Below, in pieces: positions 25,199-33,205 of a stretch of DNA of 63,494 nucleotides. The notes under the pieces are model-generated. The model had not been told where the DNA came from. It saw only the letters and a program-made list of their open reading frames with translations, and did not search any database. The first letter of the stretch is position 1, and each line of letters starts with the position of its first letter. Position numbers and translations under genes: made by a program. The DNA lies in the NCBI RefSeq assembly GCF_017848645.1, contig NZ_JAFEIF010000044.1, positions 1-63,494 of the forward strand. Reading direction: 5' to 3'. The stretch comes from Limnohabitans sp. GTDB taxonomy: Bacteria > Pseudomonadota > Gammaproteobacteria > Burkholderiales > Burkholderiaceae_C.

Positions 25199-25753
25199 AT
25201 GACCGACATGAACACCCCCGAAATTGCCGACACCGTGCGTTGGCTCGAACGCGCCGTGATTGGCCTGAACCTGTGCCCTTTTGCCAAAGCCCCGCACGTC
25301 AAGGGCCAGATCCATTACGTGCTGAGCGAGGCCAAGGGCTTCGAAGGCTTGCGCGACGAGCTGATCGAGCAGCTGCAGGCGCTGGCCGCCACGCCTGCCG
25401 AAGAGCGCGAGACCGTTCTCTTGATCGTGCCGCAGATGCTGCACGATTTTCTGGAGTTCAACGACTTTCTGGACGAGGCCGATGCGGTGCTGCAAGAACT
25501 CGACATGGAAGGCGTGTTCCAAGTCGCGAGTTTCCATCCGCAATTCCAGTTTGCCGATACCGAGCCGGACGACATTGGCAACTTCACCAACCGCTCGCCT
25601 TACCCCACACTGCACCTGCTGCGCGAGGAAAGCATCGACCGGGCGGTGGAGGCTTTTCCCGAGGCCGAAATGATTTACGAAACCAACATCGAGACCATGG
25701 ACAAGCTGGGGGCTGAGGGCTGGGAAAAGCTGGATGTGGGTCCGCACGATTGA
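25199..25753 (+). CDS. DUF1415 family protein
   Basis: A 184-residue soluble protein. It begins TPEIADTVRWLERAVIGLNLCPFAK and includes FHPQFQFADT and NRSPYPTLHLLREES, which are conserved blocks of DUF1415. Biochemical function is unknown; the conserved Cys-Pro-Phe near residue 24 and His/Asp residues in the second block are candidate active-site residues. ATG 25199 is preferred over an upstream GTG at 25175 because homology starts only after it. It is a conserved proteobacterial housekeeping-type gene. Confidence 0.85.
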   Translation: MTDMNTPEIADTVRWLERAVIGLNLCPFAKAPHVKGQIHYVLSEAKGFEGLRDELIEQLQALAATPAEERETVLLIVPQMLHDFLEFNDFLDEADAVLQELDMEGVFQVASFHPQFQFADTEPDDIGNFTNRSPYPTLHLLREESIDRAVEAFPEAEMIYETNIETMDKLGAEGWEKLDVGPHD

Positions 25754-25945
25754 GTCGGTCATTCTGAGGCCCCGAATAGAGTGTCATTTTGCGGTGTTAT
25801 CCCCAATGCAAATGTTGCCTGCAGTGATGCGGACACCGTTTGCATGACGATCGAGGGGTAAACCATGTTTTTTTTCCAAGTCGTGGAAGAAATACATGGT
25901 TGCAACGGCATCAATCTGTCTCAAAATAATAGGTTCAATGGCTAC

Positions 25946-26812
25946 ATGCCCAAACACAAACTCACCTCTGCCCCAAAACCGCTTGACCTGGATGTACGCC
26001 CCGGCCAGTCTGTCGAGCTGCTCAAACAGCTGCACATCCTGACCCGCGAGGGCAAGCTCAACCAGGACTCGCGCCGCAAGCTCAAGCAGGTTTACCACCT
26101 GTTCCAGTTCATCGAAAAGCTGCTGCTGGAGCTGCCCGCCAGCGACAGCGGCCCGAGTTTGGCTGACCACGGCGCAGGCAAGTCGTATCTGGGCTTCATC
26201 GTTTACGACCTGTTTTTCAAGGCGCTGGGTCAAGGCACGATCTACGGCATCGAAACGCGCAGCGAACTGGTCGAGTCGTCCAAAGCGTTGGCCCAGAAAC
26301 TGGGTTTTGAGCGCATGCGCTTTTTGAACGTGAGCGTGGCCGAATCGACGCAAAGCGATCAGCTGCCCGCGCAAATCGACGTGGTCACCGCACTGCACGC
26401 CTGCGACACCGCCACCGACGACGCCATCGCTTTTGGCCTGCAAAAGAAAGCCAAGTACATGGTGCTGGTGCCTTGCTGTCAGGCCGAATTGGCCCGAGCG
26501 CTCAACCAGAACAAGGCGCTCAATTTGCAACGCACGCCCCTGGCCGAGCTGTGGCGTCACCCCCTGCACACCCGCGAAGTGGGCAGCCAGCTGACCAACG
26601 TTTTGCGCTGTCTGTATCTGGAGTCACAGGGCTACCAGGTCACGGTGACCGAACTGGTGGGCTGGGAACACAGCATGAAAAACGAGCTGATCCTGGCCAA
26701 GTACACCGGCCAGAAAAAGCGCACTTCGGGTGAGCGCCTGCTGGCGCTGCTGCAGGAGTTTGGGGTGGAGGCGCTGATGGGTGGGCGGTATCCTTTGAGT
26801 ACGAATTTATAA
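25946..26812 (+). CDS. SAM-dependent methyltransferase (methyltransferase 32 type)
   Basis: A 288-residue protein with a Rossmann methyltransferase core. The SAM motif is LADHGAGKSYLGFIVYDLFF, followed by the acidic end of strand two in IYGIETRSELV, and TALHACDTATDDAI and LVPCCQAELAR, blocks shared with METTL25/GSTCD-like enzymes. The substrate is probably RNA or protein but unknown. ATG 25946 is used because the family region starts there. The 3' end differs from what appears to be the original: a second copy of the last 30 codons lies at 31763-31876, on the far side of an inserted island, so the last residues here (after ALMG) have probably been replaced. Confidence 0.82.
   Translation: MPKHKLTSAPKPLDLDVRPGQSVELLKQLHILTREGKLNQDSRRKLKQVYHLFQFIEKLLLELPASDSGPSLADHGAGKSYLGFIVYDLFFKALGQGTIYGIETRSELVESSKALAQKLGFERMRFLNVSVAESTQSDQLPAQIDVVTALHACDTATDDAIAFGLQKKAKYMVLVPCCQAELARALNQNKALNLQRTPLAELWRHPLHTREVGSQLTNVLRCLYLESQGYQVTVTELVGWEHSMKNELILAKYTGQKKRTSGERLLALLQEFGVEALMGGRYPLSTNL
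26708..26797 (+). repeat. Left direct repeat of the methyltransferase-integrated island
   Basis: The last part of the methyltransferase gene (GQKKRTSGERLLALLQEFG onward) is repeated at 31763-31852. By eye there are about 14 differences over 90 bases, mostly at third codon positions, with one nearly identical core of about 50 bp ending in GATGGG. The two copies bracket the island. Confidence 0.8.
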
Positions 26813-26835
26813 GCTATTCAACTCAATTGACTTTA

Positions 26836-27900
26836 GGAAACTCTGCAAAAGTCCAGACCCTGTGTGCCTGGCGTAAGCCCCGCCGGGCATCATTGACCCA
26901 TGAAACAAGCAAGCCTTGAGTTGAGCCTGAGCGTGAAGAAAACCCGCAAGCGCGAATTCCTGGAGCAGATGGACAAAGTCGTCCCATGGCAGGCGCTGAT
27001 CGATTTGATCGCGCCTTACTACCCCGAAGGCAAGAAGGGGCGTCCACCCTTCTCGTTGGCGACCATGCTGCGAACGCACTTTTTGCAGCAGTGGTTCACC
27101 TTGTCGGATCCGGGCATGGAAGAGGCGTTCTTTGATGTGCCTTTGTACCGGGAATTTGCCCAGCTCCCAGAGTTCTCGCGCATGCCCGACGAGAGCACCA
27201 TCTTGAGGTTCCGTCATCGGCTGGAAAAGCACAAACTGGCCGAGCAAATCCTGGCCACCGTCAATGACTTACTGATCGAGCGCGGTTTGCTGCTCAAGAC
27301 CGGCACCGTGGTGGACGCCACACTCATTGCGGCTCCCAGCTCCACCAAAAACAACGACAAAGCCCGCGACCCGGAGATGCACTCCAGCCAAAAAGGCAAC
27401 CAGTGGCACTTTGGCATGAAGGCCCACATTGGCGCGGACGCAGACTCAGGCTTGGTGCACACCGTGCGGGGTACATCGGGCCATGTTCACGATGTGCTCG
27501 AAGGTAACAGCTTGCTGCATGGGCAAGAAGTGGACGCGTATGGCGATGCGGGCTATCAAGGCATCCACAAACGTCCCGATGCCAAACCCGGCGTGACATG
27601 GCACGTTGCCATGCGCCCAGGCAAACGCAGGGCCTTGGACAAGAGCAATCCGCTTGATCAGCTGACAGACCAGGTTGAAAAAGCCAAGGCCGGGATTCGA
27701 GCCAAGGTGGAGCATCCGTTTCGAGTGATCAAGCGCCAGTTTGGCTATGTCAAAACGCGTTACCGTGGGCTCAAGAAGAACACGGCGCAGTTGGTCACCT
27801 TGTTTGCCCTGTCCAATTTGTGGATGGTGAGGGCAAAGTTGCAAGGGGCGCAGGGATGAGTGCGTCTGGAGCCATGAAAAATGGCGCGACTGAGGGCCAG
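26836..27900 (+). mobile_element. IS5-family insertion sequence, right end apparently missing
   Basis: The left end is probably GGAAACTCTGCAAAAGTCC at 26836-26854, which resembles IS5-group termini. The transposase gene follows at 26900-27859. No complementary terminal repeat could be found downstream; about 40 bp after the transposase the sequence changes to AT-rich DNA reading into another truncated frame. The element therefore looks truncated at its right end, with the exact boundary uncertain. Confidence 0.6.
26900..27859 (+). CDS. IS5-family transposase
   Basis: A 319-residue DDE transposase. N-terminal DUF772-type domain (DLIAPYYPEGKKGRPPFSLA, LPEFSRMPDESTILRFRHRLE) and catalytic RNase-H fold with D in VVDATLIAAPSS, D in YGDAGYQG and E in KVEHPFRVIKRQFGY. 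The gene appears complete, ending with NLWMVRAKL. Because the right terminal repeat was not found the copy may be immobile even if the transposase is functional. Confidence 0.93.
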   Translation: MKQASLELSLSVKKTRKREFLEQMDKVVPWQALIDLIAPYYPEGKKGRPPFSLATMLRTHFLQQWFTLSDPGMEEAFFDVPLYREFAQLPEFSRMPDESTILRFRHRLEKHKLAEQILATVNDLLIERGLLLKTGTVVDATLIAAPSSTKNNDKARDPEMHSSQKGNQWHFGMKAHIGADADSGLVHTVRGTSGHVHDVLEGNSLLHGQEVDAYGDAGYQGIHKRPDAKPGVTWHVAMRPGKRRALDKSNPLDQLTDQVEKAKAGIRAKVEHPFRVIKRQFGYVKTRYRGLKKNTAQLVTLFALSNLWMVRAKLQGAQG

Positions 27901-28059
27901 CCAGGGTCAAAGTGGTACCCAAACTCCCATACGACTTGGCTGGTTGGACCGAAAACTCAAGCTCTGGAAGTCAGTGGCTATTTGCCATTGTCTGTGGCTA
28001 ATTATTCAGACCATCCTTTACTTTTGAAAAATATATACATTCGATTTGATGCCAAATAA
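27890..28059 (+). pseudogene. Truncated C-terminal coding remnant in AT-rich DNA
   Basis: Reading in frame from the end of the IS, codons to TAA 28057-28059 give a protein-like tail including HTTWLVGPKTQALEVSGYL and ending LLLKNIYIRFDAK. It looks like the C-terminal beta-strand segment of a larger protein whose 5' part was lost where the IS right end is missing. The rest of 27860-28167 is AT-rich and without a gene. No family was identified; a carbohydrate-active or surface protein tail is only a guess. Confidence 0.35.
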
Positions 28060-28167
28060 AGATTATGAACTGAGTTTAAAAAATTTCGCTCAGAATGGTT
28101 TGGGTTAATTTTAATTCGATAAGTTTTAATTTTATTAGTTTTTTTGGCTGATAGATTGCGCTTAAAT

Positions 28168-29788
28168 AGTCACCCCTGCAAAATTCATTTCAAGCCAGCG
28201 CCCAGGGTTGATCTGAGTTTTGCAGTCGGTTGAGGCCGAAGATTTCTGCCCATTTCGCAAACAAGCCCGTCAAACCGCTCACCTGCAGCAGGCACAACAA
28301 AAGGCCCAGGCCTTTCTTGACGATCATCCGCAGCAGCCAGCGGATGTTGTAGCCCGCCGCGCACAGCACCGCGTGCAGTGCATCGCCTTCTGAGCCTTTG
28401 AGGTGGCAGCGGTCCATGCGGTGATCAGCTTTGAGGTGCCCGATGATCGGCTCGATCGCTTGGCGTCGTTTGAGCAGCCTGCGCTCTTCATCCGTCAGCC
28501 GCTTGTCTTTGCCCCGGTGTTTGATCTCGATGTCCGGGTTGTCCTTGTCCACGCCCCGGTAACCCAGGTCGGCGTACACCACACTGGGCTTGACGCCCAA
28601 GCCTTGCATCAAGATGGCGCTTTGCTCGATCTGCTCGTGCATGGTGTGGCCGTCATACGGGTTACCAGGAAAGCTCCTGGCACCCACGATCAGATTGCCC
28701 TTGAGCGTCATGGCCAGGCCCACCTTCACACCGAACTCGTACGGGTTACGACTCTTACCCTTGCTGATGCACTCCACCTCGGGTGCATGCCAGCTGTAGA
28801 GCTTGGCGCGGTTGTCCACTGCCTTGCGGCTGCCGGTCTGCGTGACCAAGCGTTTGGCCTTGCCCAAGGTCTGGCCCAAGGTGTCTTGTATGGCTTGGCT
28901 GAGCGTGGTCATCTTGCGAGCCACCTCGCGCTGCAGCCTGCCAACGATGGTGCGCTGGCGTTTGATGACTTTGCGCATGCGTTTGAATTGACGCGCATGG
29001 GCGTAGCGCCCAGCCTTGTAGCCCAGCAGTTGGCCTTCTTTGGCGTAAGTTTGCTTGAGCTCGATGCCATTGGCCTTGGCCGCCTCCACCACCTTGGACC
29101 TGGCGGTCTCCAGCAGCTTGCTGTCTGTGGGGTGCGCCACGGCTTTCTCTTGCACCGTGGAGTCCACGATCACGCGGGTCAATTCTTTCTTGGCGATCAG
29201 CTTGAGGGTGACCGCCACTTCCATGGTGCGGGCGAGCAGTTCTTCCACGCCTTCTTCGCCAAGGGCTTTGCGGAAGCGCCCCAGTTGGGTTGGATCGCAC
29301 GGCCACTGGTGCTCAAAGTATTCGTTGCCAGAAAAGTACTGCCAAGTCGGTGTCTCGCCCCAGCGCTGGATCACATCCTCATCACTCTCGTTGAACGCAT
29401 GCTTGAGGTACAGCAGCGCCACCATCAGACGGGTGGGCAAACGAGGCCGGCCAGCATTGGAGACGCCGCCACCGGCAACGGCCGAGACCGGGCCAAACAA
29501 GTCCAAGTCTTCGAACTTCTTGCCAGCCTTGACCTGACGTGCCCAGCGTTGAGCGAGAGATGCTTCGATCTCTTGCCAAGGCATGCGGTTGGCCAGCACC
29601 GCCAGAGGGTGGCGCAAATCGATCATCTGATCGAGGCGGTTGCGGAAAAAGTCATCGGTCATGGCGCTGCTTTCAAAAACTCCCAGAAAACAGCTTCCAT
29701 TGGATATCTATTTGAGAGTTCTGACCATCCGGATTCACCCCACATCACACGTTTTCATGCGGGTTGCAGGGGTTTTGCAGGGCCGACT
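28168..29788 (-). mobile_element. Complete IS5/IS1182-like insertion sequence with 4-bp target duplication
   Basis: The element is 1621 bp long. Terminal inverted repeats are AGTCACCCCTGCAAAA at 28168-28183 and, inverted, AGTCGGCCCTGCAAAA at 29773-29788 (14 of 16 matching). It is flanked by a direct AAAT at 28164-28167 and 29789-29792, consistent with a 4-bp target duplication. One transposase gene fills it. Its high GC contrasts with the AT-rich flanks, so it jumped into the island after the island formed. Confidence 0.85.
28190..29662 (-). CDS. IS5-family transposase (490 residues)
   Basis: A full-length DDE transposase of the longer IS5-type class. The N-terminal DUF772 region includes GRPRLPTRLMVALLYLKHAF and the cap around FEHQWPCDPTQLGRFRKALG. 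Catalytic residues lie in VIVDSTVQEKAVAHPTD, VVYADLGYRGVD and the C-terminal Y-(2)-R-(3)-E-like block RRQAIEPIIGHLKADHRMDR. The central part has a long basic helix. The gene is intact and lies inside perfect element ends, so the copy is probably recent and may be active. Confidence 0.93.
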   Translation of the reverse strand: MTDDFFRNRLDQMIDLRHPLAVLANRMPWQEIEASLAQRWARQVKAGKKFEDLDLFGPVSAVAGGGVSNAGRPRLPTRLMVALLYLKHAFNESDEDVIQRWGETPTWQYFSGNEYFEHQWPCDPTQLGRFRKALGEEGVEELLARTMEVAVTLKLIAKKELTRVIVDSTVQEKAVAHPTDSKLLETARSKVVEAAKANGIELKQTYAKEGQLLGYKAGRYAHARQFKRMRKVIKRQRTIVGRLQREVARKMTTLSQAIQDTLGQTLGKAKRLVTQTGSRKAVDNRAKLYSWHAPEVECISKGKSRNPYEFGVKVGLAMTLKGNLIVGARSFPGNPYDGHTMHEQIEQSAILMQGLGVKPSVVYADLGYRGVDKDNPDIEIKHRGKDKRLTDEERRLLKRRQAIEPIIGHLKADHRMDRCHLKGSEGDALHAVLCAAGYNIRWLLRMIVKKGLGLLLCLLQVSGLTGLFAKWAEIFGLNRLQNSDQPWALA

Positions 29789-29835
29789 AAATAAATCCCT
29801 AACTTCTAAAGTAAATTAGAAATTTCTTTCCGAAA

Positions 29836-30033
29836 TCATCTTGCTTTGCATGTGGCATCTCTTATTGATTCGAAGGCACTTATTTTTTCCAGATGGTTTT
29901 CGCAATCCGATAATTTTCTAAAGCATCTTGCTGGTTCGGATGATGCTGAAAAATATACACATATTTTGTTGCCAAATGTTTCTGCATTAACCTGTGCTGC
30001 GTATACAGCAAATAAAAAAATTGATAATTTCAT
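29836..30033 (-). CDS. Small secreted protein with cysteines (65 residues)
   Basis: The frame encodes a signal peptide (MKLSIFLFAVYAAQVNA) followed by a mature chain of about 48 residues with four cysteines, including KICVYFS, ARCFRK, DCENH and TCKAR. This suggests two disulfides in the periplasm or outside. Its ATG overlaps the stop of the upstream 101-codon gene (ATGA), so it is translationally coupled and very likely real despite its size. No family is recognised. A toxin-like peptide, inhibitor or binding protein are all possible. Confidence 0.6.
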   Translation of the reverse strand: MKLSIFLFAVYAAQVNAETFGNKICVYFSASSEPARCFRKLSDCENHLEKISAFESIRDATCKAR

Positions 30034-30335
30034 ATGGTCGGCTTTATATGGAATAGAGGGGTGCCAAACTGCTCAAAAATTTCTGTATTTGTCTCGTTGA
30101 TTTTTTCAATAATTGAAGGTTCTTCGTTTAATTGATTGAGAGCAATTTTTAATAAATTTGAGATGTGGGTAATACGCGATTCAGGTATTGCTAGGTGGAC
30201 TGTGGGCTTGTAGATGTCTTCGCCGGTAGATGAGGTTTCACCGCTGGCCACGCCAAAAATTAAATGTAAATTGCCATGGGAGTGAAATGCTTGAAGTACT
30301 TCATCAACTACTATTGCTTGATTAATTGTCTTCAT
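30030..30335 (-). CDS. Hypothetical protein (101 residues) in AT-rich operon
   Basis: A 101-residue soluble protein without signal or membrane segment. Its frame overlaps the upstream gene by 14 bp and the downstream secreted peptide gene by 4 bp. The sequence has a beta-alpha pattern (LHLIFGVASGE, TVHLAIPES) and an acidic helical C-terminal half. It could be a chaperone or immunity partner for its neighbours, but nothing in the sequence proves this. Codon use is AT-rich like the rest of the island. Confidence 0.6.
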   Translation of the reverse strand: MKTINQAIVVDEVLQAFHSHGNLHLIFGVASGETSSTGEDIYKPTVHLAIPESRITHISNLLKIALNQLNEEPSIIEKINETNTEIFEQFGTPLFHIKPTI

Positions 30336-31059
30336 TATTTTTTAAAAATGTTTTGTTTTCTCTTAGCTGCGCTGCTTTTGAGAACAATTGTGATGTGCCT
30401 CTTTTGATCTTTGCTACATCCCTAGTGAGCGCTAATCTTTCACGAATTGATTTGTTGAGTTCTACTTTTTCAAGTGTGATTTTGCACTTTTCGATAGGCT
30501 GTTCTTGCGGTATGAAGCGAATATTATATTGTGGCTCACCTGCTCTGATTTCAAAATCGCCACAAGATAAATCCCATTCAAATGCCCAATTTAGTGGCCT
30601 TTGCCATGCATATATATCAAATTTTCCTGGAATTACTCTCCAATTCATTTTGGATTTTTTTGACAATTCCGGACTAAATTGTTCGATTAAAATTTTATGA
30701 TCGGAGATAAAAACATACGGTGAAGGAATTTGCACCACTGCAGTTGTGTTTGTGTTCCACGTTTCTTGAGGTTCAATTTTTACAAAAATTCTGGCAATTT
30801 CTTCGCTCAGTGATGTGAAGGGGTATACGGGGACTATGGCTAATTGGCCATTATTTTCTACAACTCTTAATTTTAAAGAAAATGGGGAAAGTACTTGATA
30901 AATTCCTTCAGAGAATTTGCGTACTGCAGGGCAACTCAAGAATCCTTTGGAGTTTGCAGTGATGTCTTTAGGCGGTATAAGTTTAGATGGTGGATCAAAA
31001 GCAATAGCAAAACTTTCGCTATTGATACACCATCCTATAGAAATGTCTAAATTAGACAT
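30322..31059 (-). CDS. Hypothetical protein (245 residues), possibly DUF6065-like
   Basis: The start at ATG 31057-31059 overlaps the stop of the YG-repeat gene (TAATG), which argues for coupled translation; upstream codons in this frame run antisense-like through the repeat gene and were rejected. The product has a conserved-looking CPAVRKF segment, then ILSPF-type text (QVLSPFSLKLRV) and WRVIPGKFDIYAWQRPLNW. This pattern reminded me of DUF6065-type proteins, which have a Cys-Pro segment followed by a beta sandwich; the match is weak and from memory. The C-terminal 50 residues are a basic helix. No signal peptide is seen. Function unknown. Confidence 0.6.
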   Translation of the reverse strand: MSNLDISIGWCINSESFAIAFDPPSKLIPPKDITANSKGFLSCPAVRKFSEGIYQVLSPFSLKLRVVENNGQLAIVPVYPFTSLSEEIARIFVKIEPQETWNTNTTAVVQIPSPYVFISDHKILIEQFSPELSKKSKMNWRVIPGKFDIYAWQRPLNWAFEWDLSCGDFEIRAGEPQYNIRFIPQEQPIEKCKITLEKVELNKSIRERLALTRDVAKIKRGTSQLFSKAAQLRENKTFLKNNEDN

Positions 31060-31280
31060 TAATTGCAATATGTGTTGCTGCCGTATGTTGAGCAAGTACG
31101 AGTAGCACCAGAGCTGCTTGTTCCATAGCTGTGATTGCCATATGTGGACCAAGTTGTGCTGTTGCCATTGCTGTTTGTACCGTAAGTGTGGTTGCCATAG
31201 GTAGACCAAGTCGTTTGAGCGAGCGAGCTGGTTGCTGCTACGACAGTTGCTGTAACAGCAACAATTTTTCCGAGTTTCAT
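31059..31280 (-). CDS. Secreted YG-repeat protein (73 residues)
   Basis: A signal peptide (MKLGKIVAVTATVVAATSSLA) is followed by three tandem repeats of about 18-20 residues built on TWSTYGNHTYGT, TWSTYGNHSYGT and TCSTYGSNTYCN. The product is rich in Ser, Thr, Tyr, Gly and Asn and has two cysteines in the last repeat. Similar short secreted TYGNxTYG repeats exist in several proteobacteria, all of unknown role. It is the first gene of a four-gene operon with overlapping frames and faces an XRE regulator across a 142-bp divergent region. Confidence 0.7.
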   Translation of the reverse strand: MKLGKIVAVTATVVAATSSLAQTTWSTYGNHTYGTNSNGNSTTWSTYGNHSYGTSSSGATRTCSTYGSNTYCN

Positions 31281-31310
31281 GAATTTTCCTTTGATGTGGG
31301 TGGTAGGACT

Positions 31311-31333
31311 CTCAATTCAATTCTGAAATTGAG
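31311..31333. promoter_or_regulatory. Candidate operator between the YG-repeat operon and the XRE gene
   Basis: CTCAATT at 31311-31317 and AATTGAG at 31327-31333 form a 7-bp inverted repeat with a 9-base spacer in the divergent intergenic region. Phage-type XRE regulators bind such dyads, so autoregulation and control of the opposing operon is plausible. Confidence 0.35.
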
Positions 31334-31422
31334 ACTTGATTGTAGCTTTTGGACCGTGGTTTGTAAAGCCGTGGACTGATGGTGCGTGGCTTTATAGGCG
31401 GGACATCACCACACTGTTCGCA

Positions 31423-31656
31423 ATGCAAACTCAAGAGCAAGTCACCACCATCGAAGAGATTCGGAACACCATTGCACTAAACTTGAAAAAGTTCAGGTCT
31501 GAAAGAGGAATTGCACAGGAAAAACTTGCGCTGATCGCCGGAGTGGATAGAACAATGGTTAGCAAAATTGAGAGACAACTGACCAATCCGTCAATAGAAA
31601 CGCTGCTAAAACTCGCTAATGTGTTGGACGTTCGAGTAAGCGACTTACTCTCTTGA
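31423..31656 (+). CDS. XRE family (Cro/CI-type) transcriptional regulator
   Basis: A 77-residue single-domain helix-turn-helix protein: NLKKFRSERGIAQEKLALIAGVDRTMVSKIER then NPSIETLLKLANVL. This is the layout of restriction-modification controller (C) proteins and simple repressors. ATG 31423 begins just before the domain; an upstream in-frame start at 31336 would lie in the operator region. It is the only regulator in the AT-rich island and is transcribed away from the YG-repeat operon. Confidence 0.88.
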   Translation: MQTQEQVTTIEEIRNTIALNLKKFRSERGIAQEKLALIAGVDRTMVSKIERQLTNPSIETLLKLANVLDVRVSDLLS

Positions 31657-31762
31657 AGTTGGATGGAGCCAAAATTACGGTTGAGCTTGCTACTCGCGCT
31701 AAAAATTTATGTAGTGACTCAGAATACCCTCGTACCGAAATAGCCTAAAGAGGAGGTGTGCT

Positions 31763-31876
31763 GGTCAGAAAAAACGCGCCTCCGGCGAGCGCCTGCTGGC
31801 GCTGCTTCAGGAGTTTGGGGTGGAGGCGCTGATGGGCAGTAGGTACCCGCTGGTCGCCAGATCAGAAGCGGTCTGA
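31763..31876 (+). pseudogene. Displaced 3' end of the methyltransferase gene (right direct repeat of island)
   Basis: From GGT 31763 the frame reads GQKKRASGERLLALLQEFG..., continues EALMGSRYPLVARSEAV and stops at TGA 31874-31876. It has no start of its own and corresponds to the last 37 codons of the methyltransferase at 25946. Its GC-rich third positions resemble the core genome more than the left copy does, so this is probably the original end of the gene, separated by about 5 kb of inserted DNA. The rest of the gap 31657-31903 holds no gene. Confidence 0.75.
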
Positions 31877-31903
31877 CCTGGCGCTCAGCAGACAACAAAC
31901 GCC

Positions 31904-32878
31904 TTATTGCGGTTCAATCTTCGCGTCGCGAATGGCCTTGGCCCATTTGGCGGTTTCGGCTTTGGAGCGTTGTGCCAATGCCTCGGGTGAGGCTGGGGCG
32001 GTTTCGAAGCCCAGGGCCGAGAAGCGTTCCAGAATGGTCTTGTCGGTGGCCGCAGCGTTCACAGCGGCGTTGAGTTTGTTGACGATGTCAGCGGGTGTGC
32101 CAGCCGGGGCAAAGACAGCAAAGTAGGCGATCAGTTCATAGTCCTTCAGGCCCAGTGCTTCGTTCACGGTGGGCAGCTCGGGGATGGCTTTGGAGCGCTG
32201 GGTTGAGGTGACAGCCAAGCCACGGATCTTGCCGCCTTTGACCTGGGGCAACATGACCGCAAAGTCGGCGGTGAACATGTTTACCTGGCCGCCAATCAGG
32301 TCGGTCATGGCGGCTGGGCCGCTTTTGTAGGGCACGTTGGTCATTTGGATGCCGGCCATGCTGGAGAGCATTTCGCTCGACACCAATTGCGAGGTGCTGG
32401 CGCTGGCAAAGGTGATTTGTGTGGGTTTGGATTTGGCCAGATCCACAAACTCTTTGAGGGTTTTGGCGGGCACGTCGTTGTTCACGGCCACGATCAGCGG
32501 TACCGAGCCCATGTAGGCCACAGGCGCAAAGGCGGTGTCCTGGTCATAGGGCAGCTTTTTCATCAGGCTCTTGAGCGCCGCGTTGGTGCTGTTGGTGCCG
32601 ATCAGGATGGTGTAGCCGTCCGGGGCTGATTTGGCCACCGCGTCGGCGCCGAGCATGCCGTTCACGCCAGCGCGGTTGTCCACCACCACGGGCTGGCCCA
32701 GCACTTCAGACATTTTTTGTGCAAAAGCGCGGCCAATTTGGTCGGTGGCGCTGCCAGCGGCAAAAGGCACCACGGCCTTGATGGGTTTGTTGGGGTAGGC
32801 CTGTGCCATCGCCTGCGAGGCCACAAGGCCAAGGCCCAGGGCGGCAGACAACAAAGAGGCAATGCGCAAACGTTTCAT
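31904..32878 (-). CDS. Bug/TctC family tripartite tricarboxylate transporter substrate-binding protein
   Basis: A 324-residue periplasmic receptor with signal peptide ending SQAMAQA and the family opening YPNKPIKAVVPFAAGSATD, followed by VVVDNRAGVNGMLGADAVAKSAPDGYT. Such proteins are abundant in Burkholderiales and often act without a dedicated TctAB permease, as here. It lies 23 bp downstream of the AtuA-type gene pair on the same strand, so its ligand may be the carboxylic acid metabolised by that pair. The ligand itself cannot be read from sequence. Confidence 0.92.
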   Translation of the reverse strand: MKRLRIASLLSAALGLGLVASQAMAQAYPNKPIKAVVPFAAGSATDQIGRAFAQKMSEVLGQPVVVDNRAGVNGMLGADAVAKSAPDGYTILIGTNSTNAALKSLMKKLPYDQDTAFAPVAYMGSVPLIVAVNNDVPAKTLKEFVDLAKSKPTQITFASASTSQLVSSEMLSSMAGIQMTNVPYKSGPAAMTDLIGGQVNMFTADFAVMLPQVKGGKIRGLAVTSTQRSKAIPELPTVNEALGLKDYELIAYFAVFAPAGTPADIVNKLNAAVNAAATDKTILERFSALGFETAPASPEALAQRSKAETAKWAKAIRDAKIEPQ

Positions 32879-32901
32879 GGGTTCTCCAGTAGGTCAAACA
32901 A

Positions 32902-33204
32902 TCATTCAATCATAAATGTCAGCAGGTGCGCACTCAGGCATTTCCCGTGGGCGTCCAATGCCAACGAGCGGGTGACCCCGCCGCCCAGGGCTTGGTGCAT
33001 GACAAAGTTGAGGGCGCCCAATTGGGGCAGCGCGTAGCGTTCTACCGGGCCGTGCACAGTGCCTGCAAAGTGGGCTTGCACGCGTTCGGCGCTCAGGTGT
33101 TGTTCCAGCAGGGCAAAGTCTTTTTTGTCATAGGCGATGACCGACAAGGTGGACCGGTTGCCTTTGTCGCCGGTGCGGGTGTGGGCGATGTCGCGCAGCA
33201 GCAT
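32902..33204 (-). CDS. AtuA-associated small protein
   Basis: A 100-residue protein that starts MLLRDIAHTRTGDKGNRSTLS, the hallmark of the small partner (or C-terminal domain) of AtuA/DUF1446 proteins. It lies 1 bp downstream of the large AtuA gene, so both are certainly cotranscribed. In some species the two are fused. The ATG at 33204 is used rather than an in-frame upstream start that would overlap the AtuA gene with low-complexity Pro/Cys-rich residues. Biochemical role is unknown. Confidence 0.85.
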   Translation of the reverse strand: MLLRDIAHTRTGDKGNRSTLSVIAYDKKDFALLEQHLSAERVQAHFAGTVHGPVERYALPQLGALNFVMHQALGGGVTRSLALDAHGKCLSAHLLTFMIE

Positions 33205-33205
33205 G

